Shown: positions 51,964 to 61,158, numbered from the stretch's first letter. The stretch: DNA of 64,000 nt from Daejeonella sp. JGW-45 (GCF_029360805.1 NZ_JARKNC010000006.1:434581-498580), one strand, 5' to 3'. Notes: generated by a model from the sequence alone, not told the origin. A program made the numbers and translations.

Positions 51964-53866
51964 TCATTATCTCCTCAGCCATCCGTTCCCATTCGGCCTG
52001 GGCCTTTAGTAAACGGGGACTTAACTGCTGATAACGGCGGTTGGCTTCAGATAGTTTCCCGCTGTCTGAATATATTTCTTCTTTCGCCAGTTCTGCCTCT
52101 GCATTCTTTACCGATGTTTCCAGCTCAGCGATCTCTTCTTCAAGTTTCTGAAGCGCCTGGTTCAGCTTTTTAAGATCATTGGCCTTATTCTCAGACTGAA
52201 CTTTGGGTTTCTCCGCTTTCTTCTCTTCCTTTTTAGGTGCTTCGGCAACTATGGCCTTAGGCACATACACCCGCCTGGAGTTCCACTCTTCGTATTCGGC
52301 GTAGGTTCCGGGATATTCCTTGATCTCCTGGTCTTCGATAAACCAGATCTTATTGGCCACGTTATCCAGCAGGTACCTGTCGTGCGACACCACAATAAAA
52401 GTACCTTCAAACTGGTCCAATGCCTGGATAAGGATGTTCACAGATGCTATATCGAGGTGATTGGTAGGCTCATCCAGGATCAGGAAGTTGGCATCAGCCG
52501 TCAGGGCCTTCGCGAGTGCAACCCTTGATTTTTCTCCCCCGGACAGGACCTTGATCTTTTTGAAGGCGTCGTCGCCGGTGAACAGGAAGCAGCCCAGTAT
52601 AGAGCGGAGTTCTGTTTCAGTATGTTTCGGTGCAAAAGCCTGAAGCTCGCGGATGATCTCGTTCTCAAGGTGCAGCGCCTCCAGCTGGTGCTGCGCAAAA
52701 AAGGTTTGCGTTACGTTATGCCCGGTTTCGCACATGCCTGTAAAGTTCTTGTCCGCACCGGCAATGATCCTCAGAACGGTGGATTTACCACGTCCGTTGG
52801 CTCCGATCAGGGCTATCTTATCACCCTTTTCGATAGTTGCTGTTGCATTTTTAACAATAGGTACACCCGGATAGGATTTGGTCAGGTCTTCAATGCGTAC
52901 CACGTGGCGGCCCGACTGCTTGCTGAACTTAAAGCTGAAGTTCACGGAAGGGTTATCATCATCCACATCATCCACACGTTCCATTTTTTCAAGGGCCTTG
53001 ATCCTTGACTGCGCCATCTTGGCCTTGCTGGCTTTAGCGCGGAAACGCTCAATAAGCCGCTCTTCCTGCTTTATTTTAGCCTGCTGGTTTTTATACTGCC
53101 CGCTTTGGATCTCCTCGCGCAATCCTTTTTCTTCCACATAGAAACTGTAGTTTCCTGCATACGGAATCAGTTTTCCCTTGCGCGATTCGACGATCTTCTT
53201 CACTACCCTGTCCAGGAAGTACCTGTCGTGCGATACGATCACGATGGCGCCTTCAAAAGCCTGTAAATAGGTTTCCAGCCATTTGATCGAGGGAAGATCC
53301 AGGTGGTTCGTAGGCTCATCCAGCAGAAGAATATCAGGCGCCTGAAGCAGGATCCTGGCAAGCATCACGCGCATCCGCCATCCCCCCGAAAATTCGGCTA
53401 GCGTGCGATGGGTATCTGCCTCGCTGAAGCCCAGCCCGGCCATGATCTCATGCGCCCGGTATTCGATATTATAGCCGTCGAGGGCTTCGAATTCCTGCTG
53501 TTTATCGCTGAGCTTATTGATCAGCTCATCAGTATATTCGGTTTCTATTTTTTTCAGAAGTTCTTCAATCTCTGTGTGAAGCTGGTTCTGGCGGCCGAAA
53601 GCTTCCATGGCTACATGCAGAATGCTTTTGTCAGACTGGTACGACAGCAGGTCCTGGTTAAGGTAGCCGATCTTGATGTCCTTCGCCATGGATATGGTAC
53701 CGCTGGTGGGTGTGTAATCACCAACAATTATTTTCAGGAGGGTTGTTTTTCCGGTTCCGTTAGCACCGATCAGTCCTATTTTCTCACCTGGTTTTATATG
53801 CCAGTTTGCTTCGTCGTATAATGCCCGTGCACCGATCTCGAACGTCAGATTATTTATCGCAATCAT
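51950..53866 (-). CDS. ABC-F family ribosome-associated ATPase
   Basis: 638 residues from MIAINNLTFEIG. Two ATPase domains: Walker A GANGTGKTT (34-42) with signature FSGGWRMRVMLA and Walker B ILLLDEPTNHLD; then GANGRGKST with LSGGEKSRVALA and ILDEPTNHLD. A linker helix region (about 240-310) and a C-terminal coiled coil (about 560-635) resemble Uup. It acts on translation or stalled ribosomes; no transmembrane part. The TTG start at 53875 is rejected because a promoter box covers it. Confidence 0.94.
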   Translation of the reverse strand: MIAINNLTFEIGARALYDEANWHIKPGEKIGLIGANGTGKTTLLKIIVGDYTPTSGTISMAKDIKIGYLNQDLLSYQSDKSILHVAMEAFGRQNQLHTEIEELLKKIETEYTDELINKLSDKQQEFEALDGYNIEYRAHEIMAGLGFSEADTHRTLAEFSGGWRMRVMLARILLQAPDILLLDEPTNHLDLPSIKWLETYLQAFEGAIVIVSHDRYFLDRVVKKIVESRKGKLIPYAGNYSFYVEEKGLREEIQSGQYKNQQAKIKQEERLIERFRAKASKAKMAQSRIKALEKMERVDDVDDDNPSVNFSFKFSKQSGRHVVRIEDLTKSYPGVPIVKNATATIEKGDKIALIGANGRGKSTVLRIIAGADKNFTGMCETGHNVTQTFFAQHQLEALHLENEIIRELQAFAPKHTETELRSILGCFLFTGDDAFKKIKVLSGGEKSRVALAKALTADANFLILDEPTNHLDIASVNILIQALDQFEGTFIVVSHDRYLLDNVANKIWFIEDQEIKEYPGTYAEYEEWNSRRVYVPKAIVAEAPKKEEKKAEKPKVQSENKANDLKKLNQALQKLEEEIAELETSVKNAEAELAKEEIYSDSGKLSEANRRYQQLSPRLLKAQAEWERMAEEIMSYGL

Positions 53867-53872
53867 TTGGCG

Positions 53873-53880
53873 CAAAAGTA
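53873..53880 (-). promoter_or_regulatory. -7 promoter box of the ABC-F gene, possibly leaderless
   Basis: TACTTTTG on the minus strand, exact TAnnTTTG, ends 6 nt before the ATG at 53866. Confidence 0.45.
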
Positions 53881-53897
53881 CGGAATTTAAGTGTTAT

Positions 53898-53932
53898 TTG
53901 TTGCTTCGCTTCGCTCGCAATGACATTTTGCA
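53898..53932. repeat. GTCATTGCGAGCGAAGCGAAGCAA-type intergenic repeat
   Basis: On the minus strand the sequence reads TGTCATTGCGAGCGAAGC and then GAAGCAAC, a motif widely scattered between genes in Bacteroidota. A second fragment, GTGAAGCGAAGCAATTGG, lies near 54028-54045 in the same intergenic region. Confidence 0.5.
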
Positions 53933-54108
53933 TCGGGCGCCTTGAAATTCGCTCTGCTTGTCAGCACGGGTTTCGGCGCTGCACACGGCCAGGGTTATCT
54001 CCCATATATAGAAAATTTGCCATTGGGGGTGAAGCGAAGCAATTGGCGTACATTTTGACTATATTTAATTTTATCCCAATACCGGATCACATTTTATAGA
54101 AATCATAC

Positions 54109-56541
54109 ATGCCGCGCTGGTTAAAATTAACACTCAAAATTGCAGGGGTCTTCCTTGGCCTTATCGTCGTCATGTGGATGGGCATTGCCGCCTATGTGTA
54201 TTCCAACAAAAAGGAGCTGCTGACAACCATCAGCGAGCAGCTGAATGAGGACCTTAAGGGGCGCCTGGAGATTGAGCGTATGGAACCTTCCCTGATCAGG
54301 GGCTTTCCCGGCATCTCGGTTTCTCTCGAGAATGTGGTTTTAAGGGATAGCCTGTGGGATAAGCATCAGCATGACCTCCTGAACGCAAAGAATGTATTTA
54401 TTGCTATTGATGCGTTTTCTATTCTGTCAGTTACGCCTACTATCAAGGATATCCGGATAGACGATGGTGCGATCTATCTTTTTACAGACAGCACCGGGGT
54501 CAGGAATACGGATATTTTTAAGAAACGGAAGAAAGGCGGTGACGGTAATGGCGGGCGGAAGAAGATCAACAGGGTTGTCTTCAACGATGTTGTCCTTACA
54601 GTTGATGACCGCCTTAAAAATAAATTATTCCGGTTTAATATAGCTGACGCTGTTGGCCGGGTAAAGTATGATGCCCGCGGCTGGAAGGGCAATGTGAAAC
54701 TGGTAACTCATGTTCAGTCGTTTTCCTTTAATATAAAAAAGGGAAGTTTTATAAAGGACAAAGTGCTGAATATGAATCTGGATATGTCTTTTCTGGACGA
54801 AGATCACCTTCTGACTATACCGAACCAGCAGATCAGTATCGGTGATGATGATTTTGACGTTGGCGGGAAGTTTAAGTTTGCTCCTGATGCGACGGATTAC
54901 GAGCTCGACATTAAAACATCGTCTGTCTTATATAAGAATGCACTGCCCTTATTGCCTCCTCACCTGGCTAAGAAGCTGTCGAAATACGATATTAAAAAGC
55001 CAATCAGTGTCCTGGCGTCTATTAAAGGCAAGCTCAGGCGGGGCGGCGAGCCGCTTATCAATGTATCATGGGTAGTTGATAACAATGAGCTGACCGTCGG
55101 TGGGGAGAGCATAACAGAAGTGGCTTTTACAGGCTTCTATAATAATGAATGGCTTAAGGGCGGCCCGAGAAATGATGCCAATTCGGTAGTTCGGTTTAAC
55201 AGGATGAAAGGAAAATATTATGGTATTCCTTTCGTCACTGATTCTATCGTGATCAGTGACCTGAAGAAGCCGGTATTTGCCGGGAACTTCAAGTCTTCTT
55301 TTCCATTAACCAAGCTTAATGATGTGCTCGGCGGCACAACTTTCATTTTTAACAAGGGGACAGCGAAAGTCGACCTGAGCTATAAAGCGCCCTTCGATCA
55401 GAACGATAAGGGGGAGCGGTTTATCTATGGTTCTGTTAATGCCGCCAATGCCAAAGCAACCTACAAGCCTCGTAATCTTTCCCTGGAGGATATGCAGATG
55501 GTGATGAACTTCAAGGGGAGAGATCTTTTTATAAATAACCTGAAGCTTAGAAGCGGATCTTCTGCCATATCCATGGAGGGCGGAATAAAGAACTTTTCAA
55601 ACCTGTACTACTCAGACCCGGAAAAGATGCTGGTCGACTGGCAGATGCGGAGCCCGCAGATTAACCTGAATGAATTTATGGCCTTCGTGGGCCGCCGGCA
55701 GGGAGGGAACAGCAGCGCATCCAAAACCAGGCGGGGTGTCCGGAAGATTTCGGGCGATCTTGACCGGATCCTGGAGCAGGCGAGTATGCGGATGAATTTG
55801 GGCATCAATAAACTGATCTATAAGAAATTTGTGGCTACCGACGTGCGGGGCCAGGTTACGCTGAGGCAATCCGGGATAGTGATGGATAATCTGAGCCTGA
55901 AGCAGGGCGGCGGAACGGTGAATGTTACCGGAAATATTGACCAGACAGGGGCGCTCAACCGTTTTACGATCGATTCCAGGATCAATAATGTGAACGTGGA
56001 GCGCTTGTTTTACGCCTTCGATAATTTTGGTCAGGATGCGATCACCAGTCAGAACCTTCGGGGCACTTTTTTTGGCGGAACATCAGTATCGGGCGCGATG
56101 AGCAACAGCGGAGTGATCGTACCGAGGTCTTTCCGGGGTACCGTACGTTTCGACATCCGGAACGGGGCGCTGGTTAATTTCGAGCCTATGACGAAGGTTG
56201 GGAACTTTGCTTTTCCAAACCGCAACTTCTCGGATATACGTTTTACGACTCTTAAAAATACGCTTACCATACGTGGTGAAAAGGTGATCATTCCTCCTAT
56301 GGAGATCCGGTCGACAGTGCTTAACATATTTTTAGATGGGGTATACAGCTTCTCGAGGGGTACCAATATCGCCATTCGCGTACCTTTGCGTAATCCCTCA
56401 AAAGATGAGCAGATAGCGAATGCTTCAAAAAAGCGGGAGCGTGATCTGAAAGGGATAGTGATTAATCTCCGCGCGTTGGATGGTGATAATGGTAAAGTCA
56501 GGTTCCGCCTCGGAAAAAGAGCTCCCGAAGGTTACGAGTAA
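54109..56541 (+). CDS. AsmA-like membrane protein
   Basis: 810 residues. A single N-terminal membrane helix (about 8-30) is followed by ISEQLNEDLKGRLEIERMEPSLIRGFPGISVSLENVVLRD, the AsmA N-terminal signature. A long periplasmic beta-rich body follows, and a C-terminal AsmA_2-like region (about 570-800: GINKLIYKKFVATDVRGQVTLRQSGIVMDNLSLKQGGG). AsmA-family proteins bridge inner and outer membranes for phospholipid transport. Single gene. Confidence 0.88.
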   Translation: MPRWLKLTLKIAGVFLGLIVVMWMGIAAYVYSNKKELLTTISEQLNEDLKGRLEIERMEPSLIRGFPGISVSLENVVLRDSLWDKHQHDLLNAKNVFIAIDAFSILSVTPTIKDIRIDDGAIYLFTDSTGVRNTDIFKKRKKGGDGNGGRKKINRVVFNDVVLTVDDRLKNKLFRFNIADAVGRVKYDARGWKGNVKLVTHVQSFSFNIKKGSFIKDKVLNMNLDMSFLDEDHLLTIPNQQISIGDDDFDVGGKFKFAPDATDYELDIKTSSVLYKNALPLLPPHLAKKLSKYDIKKPISVLASIKGKLRRGGEPLINVSWVVDNNELTVGGESITEVAFTGFYNNEWLKGGPRNDANSVVRFNRMKGKYYGIPFVTDSIVISDLKKPVFAGNFKSSFPLTKLNDVLGGTTFIFNKGTAKVDLSYKAPFDQNDKGERFIYGSVNAANAKATYKPRNLSLEDMQMVMNFKGRDLFINNLKLRSGSSAISMEGGIKNFSNLYYSDPEKMLVDWQMRSPQINLNEFMAFVGRRQGGNSSASKTRRGVRKISGDLDRILEQASMRMNLGINKLIYKKFVATDVRGQVTLRQSGIVMDNLSLKQGGGTVNVTGNIDQTGALNRFTIDSRINNVNVERLFYAFDNFGQDAITSQNLRGTFFGGTSVSGAMSNSGVIVPRSFRGTVRFDIRNGALVNFEPMTKVGNFAFPNRNFSDIRFTTLKNTLTIRGEKVIIPPMEIRSTVLNIFLDGVYSFSRGTNIAIRVPLRNPSKDEQIANASKKRERDLKGIVINLRALDGDNGKVRFRLGKRAPEGYE

Positions 56542-56544
56542 GAT

Positions 56545-57297
56545 TCAGTAAGTATTTTCCTTCAGAAGGGAAGTGTTGTATTTGAGGTACTTAAGCACTA
56601 AATATATCACAACCGATAAAGCACCCGCAATAAGAAGCCCCTCGTTGTAATCCCTGTTTCTTTTCACAAGTTCACCTGAAATGTCGAAAAGACAAAAAAT
56701 AAGAAATAAAGCGGCCAGTCCGTTTTTTTCTTGTCTTAATACTTTCTTCCAGCTGAACTTATTATCCGGTTTTACAAATGAGCTGAAATTCGGGATGATG
56801 ATAGGGGTTTTACTCGCCCAGTTTAGATAGGTGCTGCCGAATTTATTTCTCAGGAACTGTTCTTCGGTAAAAATTATTCTTTCGTAGTACAGGAAATAGA
56901 AAAGTATGAAGGAAAAGGTGAACCAGAAATGGCCGGTCAGCATCGCTATACCCAGCCACATAAAGAAGTTACCTACATATAGCGGATTACGCATCGTAGA
57001 ATAAATGCCCTTGGTATTTAAAACATCAGCCACCTGCCGCTCAGTATTGCGCCCGGAAGTATTATCAGCAGAGAAGCCCACGGTATATATCCTGATCACC
57101 AGGCCGAGCAGCGATACCAGCAGGCAGCTCAGCTCGTATGACATTTCATAAGGAGTCCCTTCCAGCGTCCAGTATTTTGGATCTGATTCATTTTGTAAGA
57201 ATAAAAGCGCTCCCACTACAAAAACTATCAGCGGCAGTATTCCCCGATGTTTAAATAACCAGTTGCCCTGGCTTTCCATTTGCTCAATTAAGGCCAT
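56545..57297 (-). CDS. Isoprenylcysteine carboxyl methyltransferase-like membrane protein
   Basis: 250 residues with about five membrane helices. The ICMT-type SAM-binding end has GIYSTMRNPLYVGNFFMWLGIAML and RIIFTEEQFLRNKFGSTYLNWASKTPIIIPN. The bacterial substrates of this family are mostly unknown (phospholipid or protein). The C-terminal 50 residues add a further hydrophobic segment. Convergent with the AsmA gene (3 bp). Confidence 0.85.
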   Translation of the reverse strand: MALIEQMESQGNWLFKHRGILPLIVFVVGALLFLQNESDPKYWTLEGTPYEMSYELSCLLVSLLGLVIRIYTVGFSADNTSGRNTERQVADVLNTKGIYSTMRNPLYVGNFFMWLGIAMLTGHFWFTFSFILFYFLYYERIIFTEEQFLRNKFGSTYLNWASKTPIIIPNFSSFVKPDNKFSWKKVLRQEKNGLAALFLIFCLFDISGELVKRNRDYNEGLLIAGALSVVIYLVLKYLKYNTSLLKENTY

Positions 57298-57909
57298 AAA
57301 TTTGAATAGATAAATGTCATCGTAATGTAAGGCAATTATTGGGGAATAGCAAGGGGGGAGTTGAAACCCGATAGCTATCGGGTTGAAAACTGAAAGCTGA
57401 AAGTGGAAAACTAATCACTGATCACTGACTACTGAAAGTCGTTAGTGTCGGGTTAAAAAAAAATGTTGTCGACCCCGAAGGCGGTCATATATTTATAGCA
57501 ACCGGTGTTCCCGGGCAAATCGACCCCGTCCGAACGGTGTTCATCCGGGCGACCACATTCGGGGTCGGCGCTACTGGTGATTTAATAAGGGCTTGCTTTT
57601 TAAACCTTATCAAAAAACGACCAATCTAAAGCACAAGAGCATATTTTATCAAGAACTTAGTGTCGGGTTAAAAAAATTCGTTGTCGACCGCGAAGGCGGT
57701 CGTATATTTATAGCAACTGGTGTTCCCGGGCAAATCGACCCCGGAGGTGGTCGTATGTAAGAATTTTAAATATATACGACCCGTCCGGGCGGTGTTCGTC
57801 CGGGCGGGCACCTTGGGGGGCAGCGCTACCGGGTTGGGAGTTGAGACCCGATGCTATCGGGTTGGGAGTGGAGGTTCGTTTTTTGGACGCAAACCTGTAA
57901 CTTCGCTTC
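57298..57909. repeat. Repeat-dense intergenic region before pyrD
   Basis: 612 bp without a gene. It contains the palindrome CCCGATAGCTATCGGG (57367-57382) with the same flanks as at 49658, and a degenerate copy (57847-57861). A direct repeat of about 86 bp occurs twice (57442-57528 and 57657-57742), each with GGGTTAAAAAAA, GTCGACC and GGTGTTCCCGGGCAAATCGACC. A second module (about 57526-57575 and 57781-57833; CCGTCCG..CGGTGTTC.TCCGGGCG) is also duplicated. GACC...GGTC hairpins lie at 57471-57486, 57686-57701 and 57737-57752. Confidence 0.8.
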
Positions 57910-58944
57910 ATGTACCAGATCATAAAGCCCATTTTATTTCAATTCGATCCCGAGAATATTCATCATTTCGTCACCGGGGGGCTTCGTGCCGCAAACCGCA
58001 TCTGGGGAGTAAAGCCACTGATAAAAGGCGCCTTTAAACTGGAGGATAAAAGGCTGGAGAGGGAAGTATTCGGTTTAAAGTTCAGCAACCCTGTAGGCCT
58101 TGCGGCGGGTTTCGATAAAAATGCCCGGTTTATCAGCGAACTGGCGGGGTTTGGGTTTGGATTTATCGAGATAGGTACGGTGACCCCCCTGCCGCAGCCG
58201 GGTAATGAGAAGCCCCGGATGTTCCGTTTGCCTGCTGATGAAGCGCTCATCAACAGGATGGGGTTTAATAATCAGGGCGTGGATGTTGTCGCCCATCGTT
58301 TGAGCAAGCTCGACCGCCAGGGCCTGGTAATAGGCGGAAACATAGGAAAAAACAAACACACACCCAACGAGGACGCGCTGAGCGACTATATAAAATGTTT
58401 TGACCGCCTGTTTGATGTTGTCGATTATTTTGTAGTGAATGTAAGCTCGCCTAATACACCTGGCTTACGGGAGCTGCAGGAAAAGGAGCCTTTAAAACAT
58501 ATTTTGCACTCATTGCAGCAGCGTAACAGGAAAAATGATATATCCAGGCCCATATTGCTAAAGATCGCGCCCGACCTGACCGACTCACAGCTGGACGATA
58601 TCATCGAGATCGTAACCGAAACGAAGATAGCGGGGGTTATTGCGACCAACACCACTATTTCGCGCGAGGGACTCTCATCGGGCGAAAGCCTTCATAAGGA
58701 GAGCGGAGGCCTCAGCGGAAAGCCTCTCACCCGCCGTTCTACAGAGGTGATACGTTATCTTTCGGATAACTCTAAGCAAGCTTTTACAATCATTGGAGTC
58801 GGAGGTATTCATACCGCTGCGGACGCTCTGGAGAAGATTGATGCGGGAGCAGCACTGGTGCAGGTTTACACCGGGTTTGTATACGAGGGGCCGGCCCTGA
58901 TCAAACGGATACTGAAGGGTATTTTGAAAAAACAGGGCGCCTGA
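57910..58944 (+). CDS. pyrD: Quinone-dependent dihydroorotate dehydrogenase
   Basis: Class 2 DHODH of pyrimidine synthesis, attached to the inner membrane and using a quinone. 344 residues. The N-terminal membrane-association segment (1-40) opens [23 protein letters not shown] and active-site motifs are [41 protein letters not shown], the catalytic Ser in [18 protein letters not shown], and [15 protein letters not shown] and [12 protein letters not shown]. Complete. Confidence 0.96.
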   Translation: MYQIIKPILFQFDPENIHHFVTGGLRAANRIWGVKPLIKGAFKLEDKRLEREVFGLKFSNPVGLAAGFDKNARFISELAGFGFGFIEIGTVTPLPQPGNEKPRMFRLPADEALINRMGFNNQGVDVVAHRLSKLDRQGLVIGGNIGKNKHTPNEDALSDYIKCFDRLFDVVDYFVVNVSSPNTPGLRELQEKEPLKHILHSLQQRNRKNDISRPILLKIAPDLTDSQLDDIIEIVTETKIAGVIATNTTISREGLSSGESLHKESGGLSGKPLTRRSTEVIRYLSDNSKQAFTIIGVGGIHTAADALEKIDAGAALVQVYTGFVYEGPALIKRILKGILKKQGA

Positions 58945-59005
58945 CCTAAAGTCCCGGATGTTATGTATCTTACAGGTAATCCCTTCCCTGGATTAAAAAC
59001 AGATT

Positions 59006-59584
59006 ATGGATACACTGGATGAGAAGCCAAAGAGCGGGCAGATAGCCGGCGAGTTTGCAGGAGTTGCCCGATACAACAGCAGGTATGTATTTGTAACGGT
59101 TGCGGTGCTTCTTATGGCCGCGATCTGGATCGGCAAATCCATAGAGGTAAAGCATGTCCGGGAAGAAGCCCTGGAGGATAACCGTGTGCTGATGGGTGAG
59201 GCAGCAAAACATGTGCTGCATTCGCACGAAGGGCACCTGCTGCTGCTTTCCAAACCCTTCGCCTGGGCCATAAAGGCCGAGCTGCTGCAGGGTAACCTGA
59301 AACAGATCCGTTCGTATATGAACCAAATGGTTCAGAAAACCAATATTCATCACATCGCGCTTGCCGATAAAGACGGGAAGATCATTGTATCCACTGATAC
59401 GCGTGAAGAGGGAAGGTCCTTTCTGACCATTGGAAAGCGGGCTTACCTGAGTAACAAACAGACTAGCCTGGAGAATGTGGGTAATAAGAAGCTCGTAGTT
59501 AGCGGGCCGGTGTTGGGGCCAGAAGGCCGTTTAGGGACGCTGATGATAAGTTATACGATACAGCCGGTTAGGTTTGTAGAATGA
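59006..59584 (+). CDS. Stand-alone PDC/Cache-like sensor-domain protein
   Basis: 192 residues. A cytoplasmic N-terminus of about 28 residues, one membrane helix (about 29-47, VFVTVAVLLMAAIWIG), then a periplasmic PDC-like fold (SYMNQMVQKTNIHHIALADKDGKIIVSTD, SGPVLGPEGRLGTLMISYT). No kinase, HAMP or output domain follows. Its last 36 bp (59540-59575) are repeated at 61282-61316 beyond the abiE genes. It may once have been longer or have been the target of an insertion (inference). Confidence 0.75.
   Translation: MDTLDEKPKSGQIAGEFAGVARYNSRYVFVTVAVLLMAAIWIGKSIEVKHVREEALEDNRVLMGEAAKHVLHSHEGHLLLLSKPFAWAIKAELLQGNLKQIRSYMNQMVQKTNIHHIALADKDGKIIVSTDTREEGRSFLTIGKRAYLSNKQTSLENVGNKKLVVSGPVLGPEGRLGTLMISYTIQPVRFVE
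59540..59575 (+). repeat. Left direct repeat flanking the abiE module
   Basis: 36 bp at the 3' end of the sensor-domain gene, coding LMISYTIQPVRF. It matches 61282-61316 with one A-to-C change (ATA to ATC, both isoleucine) and one missing G. The 1.74-kb interval between the copies contains only the abiE genes and their promoter. Confidence 0.8.
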
Positions 59585-59607
59585 AAAGTTTCAGACATGC
59601 CGGCCGG

Positions 59608-60471
59608 CTATGCTTTACCGGAACCGATCTTTAAGTGCTTACCAAGATCATGAAAATACTTTGCCGACCAGATGTCCAATACCTTCTGATCCGGAATAAA
59701 GCGGCGGATATCGGCTTTTACCCTGTCCATATCAACAGTATCAATTCTTGCGCTTAACAATTCCCGGAACTCCTCTTCTGTAATAGTTTTTTTCTTCCAA
59801 TCCCCGCTATCCAGGGCTCGCAGCACGAAATGATTTAAATTCAATGAGATACCCTTTTTAATATACCATTCCATATCGTACCAGTCACGGCCTTTTACGT
59901 TTGTCCCCCATTTGCGGAAAAGCAGCGCGTGCATTTTACCTGCGAACAAATCGGAGATGGTAAAGCACTTCACATAGAATGAAAAAGGCTTCAATAGCAG
60001 CCGCTCTTCTGTTTCGAAGCCTAACGGTGGCTCCCTGTCTACTTCAAGCTTGATCAGAATATTGGGCTTCTGACCCAGTCCGCTTTGAGGAATAATATTG
60101 TCCAGGATCAGTTCTTTCCAGATAGTTTCTGACTTCAGAAATGCCGATTCAATGTTTGTTGAAATTGTCTTTTGCTTTTCCCTGACAGATACTTGCATTC
60201 CTAACGATTCAAATTCGGCAAGCACAGCATCCAGGTACTTATTAAGCGAAAAACCGGGATTTACCTCAAGAAGTGAAAAATCAAGGTCTTCTGAAAAGCG
60301 ATCCAGGCCGTAAAGTATCCGTAAAGCCGTACCCCCATAAAAAGCTGCCTTTTCAAAGAATCCGGCACGGTGCAGCCCGGCTAGTGCGATCTCCTGCATA
60401 ATCTCCCGGAGCGCCTGGGTAGCTTCATCCTTATTGCCCGGCCTATAAGTATCCAGCCATTCTTTTATCAT
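59608..60471 (-). CDS. abiEii: AbiEii toxin (nucleotidyltransferase family)
   Basis: 287 residues. DNA polymerase beta-type nucleotidyltransferase of the AbiEii/DUF1814 family: AAFYGGTALRILYGL, RFSEDLDFSLLEV (the DxD), then LIKLEVDREPP, DLFAGKMHALLFRKWG and KGRDWYDMEWYI. AbiE toxins halt growth and can abort phage infection. Its ATG overlaps the abiEi stop by 4 bp. All motifs appear intact. Confidence 0.92.
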   Translation of the reverse strand: MIKEWLDTYRPGNKDEATQALREIMQEIALAGLHRAGFFEKAAFYGGTALRILYGLDRFSEDLDFSLLEVNPGFSLNKYLDAVLAEFESLGMQVSVREKQKTISTNIESAFLKSETIWKELILDNIIPQSGLGQKPNILIKLEVDREPPLGFETEERLLLKPFSFYVKCFTISDLFAGKMHALLFRKWGTNVKGRDWYDMEWYIKKGISLNLNHFVLRALDSGDWKKKTITEEEFRELLSARIDTVDMDRVKADIRRFIPDQKVLDIWSAKYFHDLGKHLKIGSGKA

Positions 60472-61106
60472 AGATCCTTAAGTGTTTTTACGAGTATAGA
60501 TAAACTCTCAGCTTTGGAAGCATCCTGCACCCATTGGGACATCTTCTGCAGGTCGCATTCCTTCAGACGATCCTCATTTATCCGCAGATCTTCCAGCAAA
60601 TAATTTAATACCTGCGTGCGGCTCCTCAATATTAAACCGGAAGTTGTAACTACCTTATCGAACAGCGCTTTCTCAGGCGTAGCCGTCATCGCATATTGTT
60701 CTTCAGCTAACTGGATTTGCCGGATGCCAAAGGCATAATAGGGTAGTGACAAATGTGTATAGGTAAATACTCCCAAAGGGGTTATAAATTTCCTGCTTGC
60801 TTTAGTAGTCATTGATGATACTTCATAAACCCGTTCCGGGATCCAGCCATGATAGGACAGTGCAGTATCCAGCGAGACATAACTTGGCCCCAATATATGA
60901 TTAGCTAATAAAAATGGCTCAGGTTTAACCGTCGTGATTGCCGGTCCCGCGATATACAATCCTTTTTTTACTGATTCAAGTACTCCTTCATTCAGTAAAG
61001 CATGCACCTTGTCATTGGGTCTTTTGTATCCCTTTAGCAGGGAAACAACAACCTGATGCGTTAAAGGCTGGGAAGCATATGAGCGGATGGTCTGGTATAA
61101 ATCCAT
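60468..61106 (-). CDS. abiEi: AbiEi antitoxin/transcriptional repressor
   Basis: 212 residues from ATG at 61106. An N-terminal winged-helix domain (about 1-60: VVVSLLKGYKRPNDKVHALLNEG, VKKGLYIAG) and a C-terminal antitoxin domain (VSLDTALSYHGWIPERVYEVSSMTTKASRKF). The winged-helix domain of AbiEi binds inverted repeats in its own promoter in characterised members. A perfect 13-bp inverted repeat lies 20 bp upstream. The alternative TTG start (61112) overlaps the promoter box. Confidence 0.92.
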   Translation of the reverse strand: MDLYQTIRSYASQPLTHQVVVSLLKGYKRPNDKVHALLNEGVLESVKKGLYIAGPAITTVKPEPFLLANHILGPSYVSLDTALSYHGWIPERVYEVSSMTTKASRKFITPLGVFTYTHLSLPYYAFGIRQIQLAEEQYAMTATPEKALFDKVVTTSGLILRSRTQVLNYLLEDLRINEDRLKECDLQKMSQWVQDASKAESLSILVKTLKDL

Positions 61107-61109
61107 AAA

Positions 61110-61117
61110 CAAATGTA
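61110..61117 (-). promoter_or_regulatory. -7 promoter box of abiE, possibly leaderless
   Basis: TACATTTG on the minus strand, exact TAnnTTTG, ends 3 nt before the abiEi ATG. Confidence 0.45.
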
Positions 61118-61125
61118 TAAATTTT

Positions 61126-61158
61126 ATAAGATAATCGAATAAATTTCGATTATCTTAT
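61126..61158. promoter_or_regulatory. AbiEi operator: perfect 13-bp inverted repeat
   Basis: ATAAGATAATCGA (61126-61138) and TCGATTATCTTAT (61146-61158) are exact inverse copies with a 7-nt spacer. The element lies just upstream of the abiE promoter box, where it could be bound by AbiEi for autoregulation, as in characterised AbiE systems. Confidence 0.7.
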
